Source: Rhizobiaceae bacterium (GTDB lineage Bacteria > Pseudomonadota > Alphaproteobacteria > Rhizobiales > Rhizobiaceae). From it: a stretch of 64,000 bases of DNA. Shown piece after piece: positions 35,328 through 44,888 of the stretch. The stretch lies in NCBI GenBank assembly GCA_017643495.1, contig JAEPNK010000001.1, forward strand, positions 1,035,623-1,099,622, written 5' to 3'. The translations under genes were made by a program, and so were the position numbers. Numbering within the stretch: position 1 is the first letter of the stretch; each line of letters opens with the position of its first letter. The notes beneath the pieces are model-generated. The model ran no database searches. It worked only from the letters and a program-made list of their open reading frames with translations, and was not told the origin of the DNA.

Positions 35328-36767
35328 GTGACAACACCCGCTAACAAACCTGCCAATGGTGCCGTTTTCACCAAGGGCTCCATTCTGCGCCATGTGATCG
35401 TCATGACCTCGACCGGAGCGATTGGCCTTGTGTCGATCTTTTTCGTCGATGTCATCAACCTGTTTTACATTTCGTTGTTGGGCCAGCAGGAACTCGCCGC
35501 AGCAATCGGTTATGCGGCAACCATCATGTTTTTTACCCTGTCGATTTCCATCGGCTGCCTGATTGCCACAACAGCAATCACGGCGCGAGCGATCGGGGCG
35601 GGGGATGAAGCAGATGCCAAGCGCAAGGCTACCGCCTCGCTGGTTTACATGACGGTGATCGGGATCGCAGTCGCTGCAGTGGTCATTCCGCTTTTGCCCG
35701 TCCTGCTGGACCTCCTTGGGGCAACCGGGGAGACACGGCGTCTTTCGCTCGAGTTCATGCAGATTGCCATCCCGTCCTTTCCGTTGATGTGCCTCGGCAT
35801 GGGACTTTCCGGCCTGTTGCGTGCCGTGGGTGACGCAAAGCGGGCCATGTATGTAACCCTTTCATCGGGCGTTGCGGCACTGGTGGTCGACCCGATCCTG
35901 ATTTTCGGCTTTGGGCTGGGAATCTACGGCGCCGCCATATCGGTCTGTCTTGTGCGTGTGATCTTTGTACTGGTCGGCTTGCACGGCGTTGTTGTCGTGC
36001 ACAAGATGCTGCAATGGCCTGACCGCCTCGCGATTACCGCCAATCTCCGGTCGTTTGCGGCCATCGCCGGTCCAGCGGTTCTGACCCAGATTGCGACACC
36101 GATCGGCAATGCCTATGTGACGGCGAGCATGGCCGAGTTCGGGGATGACGCAGTTGCAGGCTGGGCGATTGTTGGCCGGATCATGCCACTTGCATTCGCT
36201 GCCGTCTTTTCGCTTTCAGGTGCCATAGGCCCGATTCTCAGCCAGAATCTCGGTGCCGGGCACTTTGATCGTGTCAGCCGCACGATGATCGACAGTCTCA
36301 GGTTTGCGCTGGTTTATTGTCTGGTCGTGTGGGGGCTTCTGGCCGTGCTGCACGATCCGGTCGCCCGTGCCTTCAATGCCGAGGGGGATGCCTATGCCCT
36401 GATCCGGTTCTTCTGCCTGTTCGTGGCAGGCAGTTTCCTTTTCAACGGGGCGTTGTTTACTGCCAATGCAGCTTTCAACAATCTCGGTTATCCGGTCTAT
36501 TCCACCATCTTCAACTGGGGGCGTGCAACGCTTGGCATCATCCCCTTCGTGTATGTCGGCAGCCAGTGGGGCGCCGAGGGCGTGTTGGCCGGGTGGGGAA
36601 TCGGCGGTATCGTTTTTGGTATCGTGTCGGTTTTCGTCTGTTTCAGGGCAATTGCCAAACTGCCCGCGCGAGCCATCACCGAAGAGGATATGGAGGAAAT
36701 CAACGCCCGGACCACGGTGCCAACCAAAAACTCGCCGTTTACCTCGGGACGCGGTTCTTCACTCTAG
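35328..36767 (+). CDS. MATE-family efflux transporter
   Basis: A 479-residue MATE (multidrug and toxic compound extrusion) protein with 12 predicted helices in two repeats; GLLRAVGDAKRAMYV and FTANAAFNNLGYPVYS are the typical cytoplasmic-loop segments. The start is a GTG five bases after the stop of the Kef-type gene, so translational coupling is likely. An export role for cationic compounds is inferred from the family. Confidence 0.88.
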   Translation: MTTPANKPANGAVFTKGSILRHVIVMTSTGAIGLVSIFFVDVINLFYISLLGQQELAAAIGYAATIMFFTLSISIGCLIATTAITARAIGAGDEADAKRKATASLVYMTVIGIAVAAVVIPLLPVLLDLLGATGETRRLSLEFMQIAIPSFPLMCLGMGLSGLLRAVGDAKRAMYVTLSSGVAALVVDPILIFGFGLGIYGAAISVCLVRVIFVLVGLHGVVVVHKMLQWPDRLAITANLRSFAAIAGPAVLTQIATPIGNAYVTASMAEFGDDAVAGWAIVGRIMPLAFAAVFSLSGAIGPILSQNLGAGHFDRVSRTMIDSLRFALVYCLVVWGLLAVLHDPVARAFNAEGDAYALIRFFCLFVAGSFLFNGALFTANAAFNNLGYPVYSTIFNWGRATLGIIPFVYVGSQWGAEGVLAGWGIGGIVFGIVSVFVCFRAIAKLPARAITEEDMEEINARTTVPTKNSPFTSGRGSSL

Positions 36768-36887
36768 CCCTGCCGAATAGCTGTGGGACACAGGGAATAC
36801 ACCATTCACAATGCAACTGGCCGTGCTTATAAATTTGCCACAATTGTAACCCGGTTGCCTTGGTGAAGGCTGGCAAAGGATGGCATC

Positions 36888-37232
36888 TTGCGCAAACCAA
36901 TTCTGTTTCTGATCCTGTTTCTGGTCTCGGCTTGCAGCGAAACAACCGATACAGCCCAAACAATCCAGCTTGTGCGTCCAAACCTGCCAACCGGCAAAAT
37001 AACCTTGCGCAACAACCAGGATTTCACCGTCGGGGTCGTCAGCTTCATGGATTGCAAGACCAAAGCGGTTGCCAAGCCTGCCCGCCAGCAAATCCTTCCC
37101 GGTGAAAGTGCAACCTACGAATTGTCTGCCGGTTGCTACCGGATCGTTTCCGGGGAAGCCGGACTGAGCTTCAACTATCTGACCGATGCCACAAGGCAAT
37201 TGGAAGCAGGCCAGCACATCATTCTGCCCTGA
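36888..37232 (+). CDS. Small lipoprotein of unknown function
   Basis: A 114-residue protein beginning MRKPILFLILFLVSAC: a short signal peptide and lipobox VSAC with Cys16. The mature part is a small beta-rich domain with two Cys (DCKTKA, AGCYRIVSG). The start is a TTG at 36888, supported by an AAAGGA box seven bases upstream; an out-of-frame ATG at 36880 competes. The sequence matches no family I recognise. Confidence 0.6.
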   Translation: MRKPILFLILFLVSACSETTDTAQTIQLVRPNLPTGKITLRNNQDFTVGVVSFMDCKTKAVAKPARQQILPGESATYELSAGCYRIVSGEAGLSFNYLTDATRQLEAGQHIILP

Positions 37233-37354
37233 AGAATAGATGTGATGTACCGGAATGTTCCCGGGTTCTGAAAGTACAGATTTGGCAGGTTTCCGGAACT
37301 ATGGCAGTATTTTCAGTACTTCCGGGGGATATTCCTGCAGACAGGGAAAGACAG

Positions 37355-38122
37355 ATGGCCATGACAGCTGCTTCAACCAGGTTTTGCATCAGCTTGGCAG
37401 TATTGTTGCTCTGGGGAGCGACAACGATGTTTGGTGCCCAACTGCTGGCTGGTGGCGAGGAAATTTCACTCAATGATCTTGTGCAACAGGGTATCGGTTG
37501 GCAGTTCGTTGGTGCCATTGTCATACTTCTGGCAGCCATCGTTGCTTTCAGGTGGAAGGATATCGGATTCAACAAACCGCATTCCCTCCTGCACGTATTG
37601 TGGTTTCCCAGCATTTATCTGGTTGTGTTTGCAGGCCTGATTGTCTTGCTCGGTCTGCCGCCGCTCATGTCCACCATGCTGGTATTCGTGAACACAATGC
37701 TGGTCGGATTTTCCGAAGAGGTCATGTTCCGCGGTATCCTGTTTCGCGCTTCTCTCAAACAGATGGCAGTCTGGCCGGCAATCATTTTGAACATGATTCT
37801 GTTTGGTGGTGTCCATGCTTTCAACGGTTTTATTACCGGCGAGTTTGGAGCGGCAATAGTACAATCATTCGCGGCAGGCATGAGCGGGTTGTTGTTCATT
37901 GCCATCTTGCTTCGAACCGGATCCATTTGGCCGGCAATCGTCTATCACGGCTTGTGGGACTTTGCGATTTTCACCCTCGGAATGTCCAGTAGCAGAGCGG
38001 GCGACGCGGCAGCAGTTGGCGACGTTTCCCCCCATTCGGTTTTCCTGCCTTTGCTGTTGAACCTGCCCAACTTTCTGTTTGCGCTTGTTCTCTTGCGCAA
38101 CATCCACAAAAAGCCGCTTTAA
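37355..38122 (+). CDS. CPBP-family intramembrane metalloprotease (second copy)
   Basis: A 255-residue polytopic protein with canonical CPBP motifs: SEEVMFRG (EExxFRG), FGGVHAF (FxxxH) and YHGLWDF (final His). It has about seven membrane helices. The ATG at 37355 follows AGGGAAAG. Unlike the AT-rich copy at 4224, its base composition matches the neighbours and the EExxFRG motif is intact, so the two have different histories. The substrate is unknown. Confidence 0.88.
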   Translation: MAMTAASTRFCISLAVLLLWGATTMFGAQLLAGGEEISLNDLVQQGIGWQFVGAIVILLAAIVAFRWKDIGFNKPHSLLHVLWFPSIYLVVFAGLIVLLGLPPLMSTMLVFVNTMLVGFSEEVMFRGILFRASLKQMAVWPAIILNMILFGGVHAFNGFITGEFGAAIVQSFAAGMSGLLFIAILLRTGSIWPAIVYHGLWDFAIFTLGMSSSRAGDAAAVGDVSPHSVFLPLLLNLPNFLFALVLLRNIHKKPL

Positions 38123-38320
38123 TCGTTCGCCGGGCAGTACATTACGAGATTCCAGCGAACAATGGCCTGCACATCAAGGGAAGTTCGCTGCCTTGCCGAC
38201 TTTTTCCGACCTGCCATAGCCCGGCATGTCATACCAGTAGACAGTATACCGTTTTCCCAGATGCGGAATTATCCTGTGCCATGAAAACAAAGACCGGTGC
38301 CAATCATCGGCAACGCCGTA

Positions 38321-38530
38321 TCAGCTCTGGTCCAGTGTGGCTTTTGCCGATGCTTCGACATCCACATAGGCTTCCTGTTTCGCAACGCTCCAGTATTTGA
38401 GCTCGTCTACCGGAATGGGTGTTCCGGTTACCGCGCAACGCACGAAACTTCCATTGGCAATGACCTGAAAGTCGCCATCAAGATACTTGAGTTTCGCTTC
38501 GCCGGATACCGGCCCCTCGAAACGGTTCAT
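38321..38530 (-). CDS. DUF2093 protein
   Basis: A 69-residue alphaproteobacterial protein with the DUF2093 pattern MNRFEGP, KLKYLDGDFQV and VRCAVTGTPIPVDELKYW. The Cys and surrounding VTG suggest a small zinc-like or redox fold, but only one Cys is present. The ATG at 38530 has an AGGAG box. Function unknown. The 200 bases before it hold no gene. Confidence 0.88.
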   Translation of the reverse strand: MNRFEGPVSGEAKLKYLDGDFQVIANGSFVRCAVTGTPIPVDELKYWSVAKQEAYVDVEASAKATLDQS

Positions 38531-38665
38531 GCGTTTTGCTCCTGCTGTCTTTTCCCCTCGTAGATAGGTGCGCGATCTGCGCCGAGTCAAGATGGCAGGC
38601 GATCAACAATCTTCTGTCGGCACGGCCGGGTGCCGGATTGTCCAAGCCGGATTGTGCAAGCCGCC

Positions 38666-39811
38666 TCAGCGAAACTTGAGGTGGTCGCGGTTCAGTTCCG
38701 AAATGCTTGAGCATCCCATCAACCGCATGTCCCGCTCGATCTCGGTTCGCATGAGGCCCAGTGCTCTCTCGACACCGGCCTGACCGGCTGCGGCGAGGGG
38801 GTAAAGGTAATAACGGCCAAGCCCGACAGCCTTGGCCCCGACAGCAAGCGCCTTGAGAACATGGGTGCCACGCTGGACGCCGCCATCCATGATGACGTCA
38901 ATCTGGTCGCCAACCGCATCAACGATCTCCGCAAGCTGGTCGAACGCCGAGCGCGAACCGTCAAGCTGGCGGCCGCCGTGATTGGAAAGGATGATCCCGG
39001 AACATCCGATATCGACCGCTTTCCTTGCATCTTCCACACTCATGATGCCTTTCAGGCAGAACTGGCCACCCCATTCCCTGACCATTTTTTCCACATCGTC
39101 CCAGTTCATCGAGGGATCGAGCATGTCGGTGAAATAGCGGCCGATCGACATGGCGCCGGAGCCCATGTCAACATGGCTTTCCAGCTGCGGCAGGCTGAAG
39201 CGTTCATGACGCACATAGTTGAGACCCCACACGGGTTTCATGGCAAACTGCATCATGCCGCCAAGTGTAAGCCGGAAGGGAATGGAAAAGCCGGTACGAA
39301 GGTCCCGCTCACGATTGCCTCCGGTGATCGAATCCACCGTCAGCATCATGACCTCAACGCCAGCCTCTTTTGCCCGTTCCATCATTGCGGTGTTGAGGCC
39401 ACGGTCCTTGTGAAAATAAAACTGGTAGACTTGCGGGTTCTTGTGTTTCTCCCGCATTTCTTCAAGGCTGACCGTGCCAAGTGATGAAACACCGAACATG
39501 GTTCCGTATTTTTCTGCAGCAGCACCCACCGCCCGTTCTCCCCTGTGGTGGAAAAGGCGTTGCAGGGCTGTCGGTGAACAATAAAACGGCAGGTCAAGCT
39601 TCTGGCCGAGAACAGTGGTTGAAAGGTCGACATTGCCAACTCCTCTCAGCACATTGGGAACAAGGTCGCATGCATCAAAGGCTGCGGTATTGCGGCGCAT
39701 GGTTTTCTCGTCATCCGCCCCGCCATCAATGTAGTTGAAAATCGGTCCGGGCAGCCGCTGTTTGGCAAGGGTGCGAAAATCATGATGGTTGTGACACTGT
39801 GCCAGGCGCAT
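38666..39811 (-). CDS. lldD: L-lactate dehydrogenase (FMN-dependent, LldD type)
   Basis: A 381-residue FMN-dependent alpha-hydroxy-acid oxidising enzyme that feeds electrons from L-lactate to the respiratory chain. PGPIFNYIDGGADDE, the FMN-binding TDMLDPSMNWDD and the active-site SNHGGRQLDGSR with the catalytic His are clear. The ATG at 39811 gives the usual N-terminus; a TTG at 39832 is the longest frame. The divergent FadR-type gene and shared dyad at 39836 indicate lactate-type regulation. Another 2-hydroxy acid as substrate cannot be excluded. Confidence 0.85.
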   Translation of the reverse strand: MRLAQCHNHHDFRTLAKQRLPGPIFNYIDGGADDEKTMRRNTAAFDACDLVPNVLRGVGNVDLSTTVLGQKLDLPFYCSPTALQRLFHHRGERAVGAAAEKYGTMFGVSSLGTVSLEEMREKHKNPQVYQFYFHKDRGLNTAMMERAKEAGVEVMMLTVDSITGGNRERDLRTGFSIPFRLTLGGMMQFAMKPVWGLNYVRHERFSLPQLESHVDMGSGAMSIGRYFTDMLDPSMNWDDVEKMVREWGGQFCLKGIMSVEDARKAVDIGCSGIILSNHGGRQLDGSRSAFDQLAEIVDAVGDQIDVIMDGGVQRGTHVLKALAVGAKAVGLGRYYLYPLAAAGQAGVERALGLMRTEIERDMRLMGCSSISELNRDHLKFR

Positions 39812-39835
39812 GGGTTCATTCCATTGTTGCAAAAT

Positions 39836-39854
39836 TGGTCTGTTAAGTAGACCA
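39836..39854. promoter_or_regulatory. Operator-like dyad between lldD and FadR-type regulator
   Basis: TGGTCT, seven bases, AGACCA, 25 bases upstream of the lldD ATG and 66 upstream of the regulator start. The TGGTC/GACCA half sites fit GntR/FadR-type operators such as those of LldR and PdhR (TGGT-ACCA core). Sharing between divergent genes fits autoregulation. Confidence 0.65.
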
Positions 39855-39919
39855 TTATGGGTTTATAGTCATGGCCACGAGAATGCAACCTCGTAAATCA
39901 TGTGACGGGAGAACAGGGC

Positions 39920-40723
39920 ATGGAAAATCATCCGACTGTATTCAGACCGGTCAACAGCCAGTCTGTAGTCGATGCGGTGGTGGAACAGTTTGAGGAATTC
40001 ATTGTCTCGGGTGTATTGCGTGAAGGCATGAAACTGCCTTCCGAACGCGAGTTGTCTGCGCGTTTTTCCGTGTCCCGTGAAAAGCTGCGCGATGCCCTTC
40101 AGGTGCTGGAAAAGGCAGGACTTGTCACAGCGCGCCAGGGAGATGGCACCTATATCGCCCAATTGACCGGCTCGGCACTTTCCCCGGCAATGGTGACCTT
40201 GTACGGACGGCACGCACGTGGCTTTGAAGACTATCTGGAATATCGCCGGGAGATTGAGGGCTTTGTTGCCCGGCTTGCGGCAACGCGGGCTACACGGATC
40301 GACAAGGAAATGATTGCCGAATGTCTTGAGCGCCAGGCTGCCGCCTTCGCAAAGGCGGACCGGGATGCCGCATTGAAGGAAGATGTCATCTTTCACACAC
40401 TGATTGCCGATGCCGCCCACAATTCCATGGTCAGGCACACAACTGCCTCGCTCTACGAACTGACGGAGAAAGGTATCTTCTACAACCGGCAGGCCATGCG
40501 CGAAATGCAATCTTCCGATCAGGAGCTGTTGCGCCAGCATCAGGCAATTGCAGAGGCTGTATTTGCAGGCTCGGGGGAGGCTGCGCTTGCTGCATCCAAC
40601 GCGCATATTGATTATGTATCTGCAGCCGTGAGGGAGGCGAGGGCGGCGCTGGCCAGGGATGATGTTGCACGAAACCGGCAAACCGTCAGCCAGACGACGG
40701 GTGCCAGGCGCAGGGCCGGTTGA
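39920..40723 (+). CDS. FadR/GntR-family transcriptional regulator (LldR-like)
   Basis: A 267-residue GntR-family regulator. Winged HTH at about 15-75 (EEFIVSGVLREGMKLPSERELSARF in pieces, SREKLRDALQVLEKAGLV), then an all-helical FCD ligand domain (about 100-235) with YRREIEGFVARLAA and HTLIADAAHN carrying Asp/His metal positions. The ATG at 39920 follows GGGAGAA. It faces lldD and should repress it in the absence of lactate. The stop codon lies inside an 18-base palindrome. Confidence 0.85.
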   Translation: MENHPTVFRPVNSQSVVDAVVEQFEEFIVSGVLREGMKLPSERELSARFSVSREKLRDALQVLEKAGLVTARQGDGTYIAQLTGSALSPAMVTLYGRHARGFEDYLEYRREIEGFVARLAATRATRIDKEMIAECLERQAAAFAKADRDAALKEDVIFHTLIADAAHNSMVRHTTASLYELTEKGIFYNRQAMREMQSSDQELLRQHQAIAEAVFAGSGEAALAASNAHIDYVSAAVREARAALARDDVARNRQTVSQTTGARRRAG

Positions 40724-40732
40724 TCAACCGGC
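40715..40732. terminator. Perfect 18-base palindrome over the regulator stop codon
   Basis: GCCGGTTGATCAACCGGC, a perfect 18-base palindrome containing the TGA stop (40721-40723) and lying between convergent FadR-type and mutL genes. AGGG and CCCT flank it. There is no U-tract; a bidirectional termination or 3'-end role is plausible. Confidence 0.5.
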
Positions 40733-40736
40733 TGCC

Positions 40737-42638
40737 CTACCTTCCAAACAGGCGCTCAATGTCTTTCAGGTCAAGCTCGATGAAGGTCGGGCGGCCGTGA
40801 TTGCACTGGCCGGAATTCGGAGTGGTTTCCATCTGCCGCAGCAACGCATTCATCTCCTGCGGTTTCAGGATGCGACCGGAACGCACCGAACCGTGACAGG
40901 CCATCGTTGCCGCCACATGTTCGAGTTTTTCCTGCAGCCCGTCGGCAGAGTTCCATTCGGCAATTTCATCAGCAAGGTCGCGGACAAGGCCCTGGCTATC
41001 GGTTTCGCCCAGCAGGGCAGGGGTTCCACGGACAGCGACAGCTCCGGGTCCGAATGCTTCCAGTTCAAGGCCGAGCCGGGCAAATTCGTTTGCATGTTCG
41101 GCAAGTCTGGCCACGTCCTCCTCGGGCAATTCGACAATGTCGGGAACCAGCAGCAATTGCGAGGCAAGGCCGTTTGCCATTCCCGCTTTCAGCTTTTCGT
41201 ACACGATCCGCTCATGGGCGGCATGCTGGTCAACGATTATCAGTCCCTTGTCAGTCTGGGAGACAATGTAATTGGCATGAACCTGCGCTCGCGCTGCGCC
41301 AAGCGGAAACGTGTTCGTCTGTCCATCGGAGTTGGTGTCTTCCGCAATCGTTGCCGCAACATGGCCGCTTGGCATTTCCGTTGCCTTGAAACCAATGAGA
41401 TCTTCGCCCAGGCCGGGCATTTCTGCCGGGGAAAATGGCGTGGCGTGCGCAGCAGTGTAAGCGCTTGCTGAGGGATCGCGGGTTGTCTGTGCCTGCGCCG
41501 GGTCAGGGGAATGCGGATATGCGGGGGCAGGCTGGTATGTGGTATCCGTACGCGGCCTGAATGCGTTCATCATTGCCTGTGCGCCCGCTTGGCTGGTCAG
41601 AGGGCCGTTGCCTGAAATTGCCTGTTTCAGGGCGCCGACGACAAGCCCCCGAACAAGGCCCGGATCGCGAAACCGCACATCGGCTTTTGCCGGGTGGACG
41701 TTGACGTCGACCATGTGGGGTTCAAGATCGAGAAACAGGGCAAGAACCGGATGCTTGCCGCGCGGAAGGAAATCCATGTATGCACCGCGAACCGCTCCCA
41801 ACAGCGCCTTGTCCCTGACCGGTCTGCCGTTCACGTAAAAATATTGCGCAAGTGCATTGCCCCGGTGATAGGTCGGTACGCTGGCATAGCCTTGCAGCCG
41901 GACCCCTTCGCGCAATGCGTCGATCTCCAGAGAGTTCTCGCAAAACGCCTTGCCAAGCACCTGGGCAAGCCTTTCGAACTGGGATGCGGCCGGATAATCG
42001 AGCGTTGAACGGTCGTCTCCGGAGATTGAAAAGCGGACGCGGGGAAAGGCCAGTGCGATACGTTTGAAAACATCGGTGATCGCGTTTGTTTCTGCCTGGT
42101 CCGATTTGAGGAATTTCAGTCTCGCCGGGGTCGCGTGAAACAGGTCGCTGACCTCGACAATGGTTCCGCTGCCAAGTGCTGCCGGTTCCGGGCCTTGCAA
42201 TCGCCCGCCATTGACCGAGATTTTCCATGCATCTTGTGCACCCTTTTCGCGGGAAGTGATGGAAAGGCGGGAGACCGAGCCAACCGATGGCAGGGCTTCA
42301 CCACGAAACCCGAGACTGCGAATATCGAGCAGGTCATCGGCAAGTTTCGATGTGCAATGGCGTTCGACTGCCAGACAAAGGTTTTCGGTACTCATGCCAT
42401 GCCCGTCATCCGTGACGCGAATGAGTGTCTTGCCACCCCCTGACGTGAGAATGCTGATGCGGCTTGCGCCGGCATCTATGGCATTTTCAACCAGTTCCTT
42501 GACCACGCTGGCCGGTCTTTCAATGACTTCCCCTGCCGCAATCTGGTTGACCATCGTTTCGGGCAGTCGAACGACCTGCCTGAACGACTGGTTGTCGGAA
42601 GTGCTGTCTTCCGTGCCGGATGGGGATGCCTGTACCAT
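40737..42638 (-). CDS. mutL: DNA mismatch repair protein MutL, endonuclease type
   Basis: A 633-residue MutL. The GHKL ATPase domain has [14 protein letters not shown] and DDGHGM (motif II) near the N-terminus. The C-terminal dimerisation domain keeps the DQHAAHE...E metal motif (from residue 470), with ACHGSVRSG (580-588) and CNHGRP (612-617). This indicates an intrinsic nicking activity as in species without MutH. The N-terminus carries about 30 residues before the usual MVNQIAAGE, so the start may be shorter. It is convergent with the FadR-type gene. Confidence 0.96.
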   Translation of the reverse strand: MVQASPSGTEDSTSDNQSFRQVVRLPETMVNQIAAGEVIERPASVVKELVENAIDAGASRISILTSGGGKTLIRVTDDGHGMSTENLCLAVERHCTSKLADDLLDIRSLGFRGEALPSVGSVSRLSITSREKGAQDAWKISVNGGRLQGPEPAALGSGTIVEVSDLFHATPARLKFLKSDQAETNAITDVFKRIALAFPRVRFSISGDDRSTLDYPAASQFERLAQVLGKAFCENSLEIDALREGVRLQGYASVPTYHRGNALAQYFYVNGRPVRDKALLGAVRGAYMDFLPRGKHPVLALFLDLEPHMVDVNVHPAKADVRFRDPGLVRGLVVGALKQAISGNGPLTSQAGAQAMMNAFRPRTDTTYQPAPAYPHSPDPAQAQTTRDPSASAYTAAHATPFSPAEMPGLGEDLIGFKATEMPSGHVAATIAEDTNSDGQTNTFPLGAARAQVHANYIVSQTDKGLIIVDQHAAHERIVYEKLKAGMANGLASQLLLVPDIVELPEEDVARLAEHANEFARLGLELEAFGPGAVAVRGTPALLGETDSQGLVRDLADEIAEWNSADGLQEKLEHVAATMACHGSVRSGRILKPQEMNALLRQMETTPNSGQCNHGRPTFIELDLKDIERLFGR

Positions 42639-42830
42639 GGCTGCATTATCCTTGATTCTGGCAGGGCAAGAAAGGTTTGATGCTTGGGCACCAACAGGTT
42701 TGATCAGGCCGGAAACATTTCTGTCCAGATAGCACCCGCTTTTTATGGCCCGCTGAACATCCTGTGTTTCATGGCTCCTTGCTCTGTGCTATCGCGGGTG
42801 CAGAACCAAGCATTTGAAAGGGGTTTGACC

Positions 42831-43244
42831 GTGACCGCACTTTTTCACCTCGCCTATAACGTTACTGATCTGGATGAAACCCGGGCATTTTACGGTGCCC
42901 TGCTTGGTTGCCGCGAGGGACGCAGCACTGAAAGCTGGGTCGATTTCGACTTTTTCGGCCACCAGATTTCCCTTCATCTGGGAAAGCCTTTCGAAACGGC
43001 CAATACCGGCAAGGTGGGTGAACACATGGTTCCCATGCCGCATCTGGGCATAGTCCTGCCGATGGAAGAATGGAAAACATTGGCCGGCCGGCTTGAGGAA
43101 GAGGACCTGGATTTTGTTCTCAAACCCCAAATCCGCTTTCCCGGAGAGCCGGGCGAGCAGGCAACCATGTTCTTCCGGGACCCGTCAGGAAATCCGATAG
43201 AAGTAAAGGGTTTCCGGGATCTCGAAGGGGTTTATGCCAGCTAG
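42831..43244 (+). CDS. VOC-family (glyoxalase/dioxygenase fold) protein
   Basis: A 137-residue vicinal-oxygen-chelate protein: AYNVTDLDETRAFYGALLGCREG at the N-terminus (in pieces), GHQISLHLG, PMPHLGIVLPMEEW and FFRDPSGNPIEVKGF at the end. His and Glu residues suit a metal site. The start is a GTG at 42831 with AAGGGG seven bases upstream. Substrate unknown; it lies alone between mutL and gabD. Confidence 0.85.
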   Translation: MTALFHLAYNVTDLDETRAFYGALLGCREGRSTESWVDFDFFGHQISLHLGKPFETANTGKVGEHMVPMPHLGIVLPMEEWKTLAGRLEEEDLDFVLKPQIRFPGEPGEQATMFFRDPSGNPIEVKGFRDLEGVYAS

Positions 43245-43370
43245 CGGCCTCCTTGCGCCAAGCATGAGCTGTAAAAAAATCGCGATTACCCTTGTCTTGA
43301 TCCCATAAAAGCCTACAAGTGGCCGGTGAAATTTATTGCGCACTGCACAATAGGCTATCTGGAGACCATC

Positions 43371-44828
43371 ATGCTCGCTATTTCCGAAGAGTTTCGTAAA
43401 GAACTGAATGTCATCGGCGGAGACTGGGTGTCAGCCGATTCTGGCGAAACATTCGAGGTTACCAACCCTGCAACCGGAGAGACCATCGGCACCGTGCCGA
43501 TGTCAGGCAAGGCAGAAACGAAGCGGGCAATAACTGCAGCGCACGAAGCATTCCTGACATTTCGCAAGACTTCGGCCAAGGACCGCGCCCGCTTGTTGCG
43601 CCGTTTGCGCAAGCTGATCATCGAACACCAGGAGCCCCTTGCCCAGCTTCTTTCTGCAGAACAGGGCAAACCGATTGCCGAAGCCCGTGCCGAAGTTCGC
43701 ATGTCTGCCTCCTATGTCATGTGGTTCGCGGAAGAGGCCCGCCGCATCTATGGCGACACGGTACCGTCTCCGTGGGCGGATCGCCGTATCATGGTAACCA
43801 AGGAGCCTGTTGGCGTTGTCGGTGCCATTACGCCGTGGAACTTCCCGTCATCCATGCTGGCCCGCAAGATCGCTCCCGCACTTGCTGCCGGGTGTACCAT
43901 TGTCTGCAAACCTGCAGAAGCCACACCTTATTCCGGTCTGGCCTGGGGTGTTCTGTGCGCCAAGGCGGGTATCCCTGCCGGTGTCGTCAACATCCTGACC
44001 GGTGATCCGGTCGAAATCGGCAAGGAACTGACAGCCAACCCGCTGGTTCGCAAGATCACCTTCACCGGCTCGACCCGGGTTGGCAAAATCCTGTTGAAAC
44101 AATCTGTACCAACGGTCAAGAAAGTCTCGATGGAACTGGGCGGAAATGCGCCTTTCATCGTATTCAACGATGCCGATATCGATCGTGCGGTTGAAGGCGC
44201 AATTGCCGCGAAATACCGGAATTCCGGCCAGACTTGCGTGTGCACGAACCGGCTTTACGTCCAGTCGAAAATCTACAACAAGTTTGTTGAGAAGCTTGTC
44301 GAGGCGACAGAAGCGATGAAGGTTGGCCAGGCCAACGAGGAAGGCGTTGTCCAGGGACCGCTCATCAATGAGGCGGCTGTCGAGAAATGCGAGGATTTCG
44401 TTGCCGATGCGGTGGCCAAGGGTGGCAAGGTCGCAACCGGCGGCAAGCGCCATGAACTGGGTCACGGCTTTTTCCAGCCGACAGTGATCACCAATGCCAA
44501 GCAACGCATGAAGTTCTCGAAAGAGGAAATTTTCGGCCCGATTGCCCCGGTATACAAATTCCGCACGGAAGAAGAGGTGATCGAGCTCGCCAACAATACC
44601 GAATACGGCCTTGCCTGTTATTTCTACACGCAGGATCTGGGCCGCACTTTCCGGGTATCGGAAGCCCTGGAATACGGCCTGGTGGGTGTCAATGAAGGGA
44701 TCATCACCACAGTTGAAGCCCCGTTTGGCGGCGTCAAGGAATCCGGTATTGGCAAGGAAGGCGGCCATCAGGGCATCCAGGATTACCTGGAGGAAAAATA
44801 CGTCTGTATCGGCGGTCTCGGCCTTTAG
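43371..44828 (+). CDS. gabD: Succinate-semialdehyde dehydrogenase (NADP-type), GabD
   Basis: A 485-residue aldehyde dehydrogenase. The catalytic Glu lies in MELGGNAPFIV (about 255) and the catalytic Cys in NSGQTCVCTNR (about 289). CVCTNR and overall length fit GabD, which oxidises succinate semialdehyde to succinate in GABA catabolism. A GGAGA box precedes the ATG at 43371. A GABA transaminase gene is not adjacent, so another semialdehyde cannot be excluded. Confidence 0.85.
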   Translation: MLAISEEFRKELNVIGGDWVSADSGETFEVTNPATGETIGTVPMSGKAETKRAITAAHEAFLTFRKTSAKDRARLLRRLRKLIIEHQEPLAQLLSAEQGKPIAEARAEVRMSASYVMWFAEEARRIYGDTVPSPWADRRIMVTKEPVGVVGAITPWNFPSSMLARKIAPALAAGCTIVCKPAEATPYSGLAWGVLCAKAGIPAGVVNILTGDPVEIGKELTANPLVRKITFTGSTRVGKILLKQSVPTVKKVSMELGGNAPFIVFNDADIDRAVEGAIAAKYRNSGQTCVCTNRLYVQSKIYNKFVEKLVEATEAMKVGQANEEGVVQGPLINEAAVEKCEDFVADAVAKGGKVATGGKRHELGHGFFQPTVITNAKQRMKFSKEEIFGPIAPVYKFRTEEEVIELANNTEYGLACYFYTQDLGRTFRVSEALEYGLVGVNEGIITTVEAPFGGVKESGIGKEGGHQGIQDYLEEKYVCIGGLGL

Positions 44829-44843
44829 GACAACAGCAACAGG

Positions 44844-44875
44844 GCAGCCGCGCTTGATGGGTGAAGGGCGGCTGC
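44844..44875. terminator. Hairpin between convergent gabD and clpP genes
   Basis: GCAGCCGC and GCGGCTGC form an eight-base perfect stem with a 16-base loop, 15 bases after the gabD stop. A short U-rich segment (TTGCCTCTTT) follows on the plus strand. Confidence 0.6.
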
Positions 44876-44888
44876 TGCAATTGCCTCT

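Noticed and set aside
38123-38320. Possible small gene between the CPBP protein and DUF2093
   Set aside because: Open frames here are short, lack ribosome-binding sites and overlap DUF2093 in antisense.
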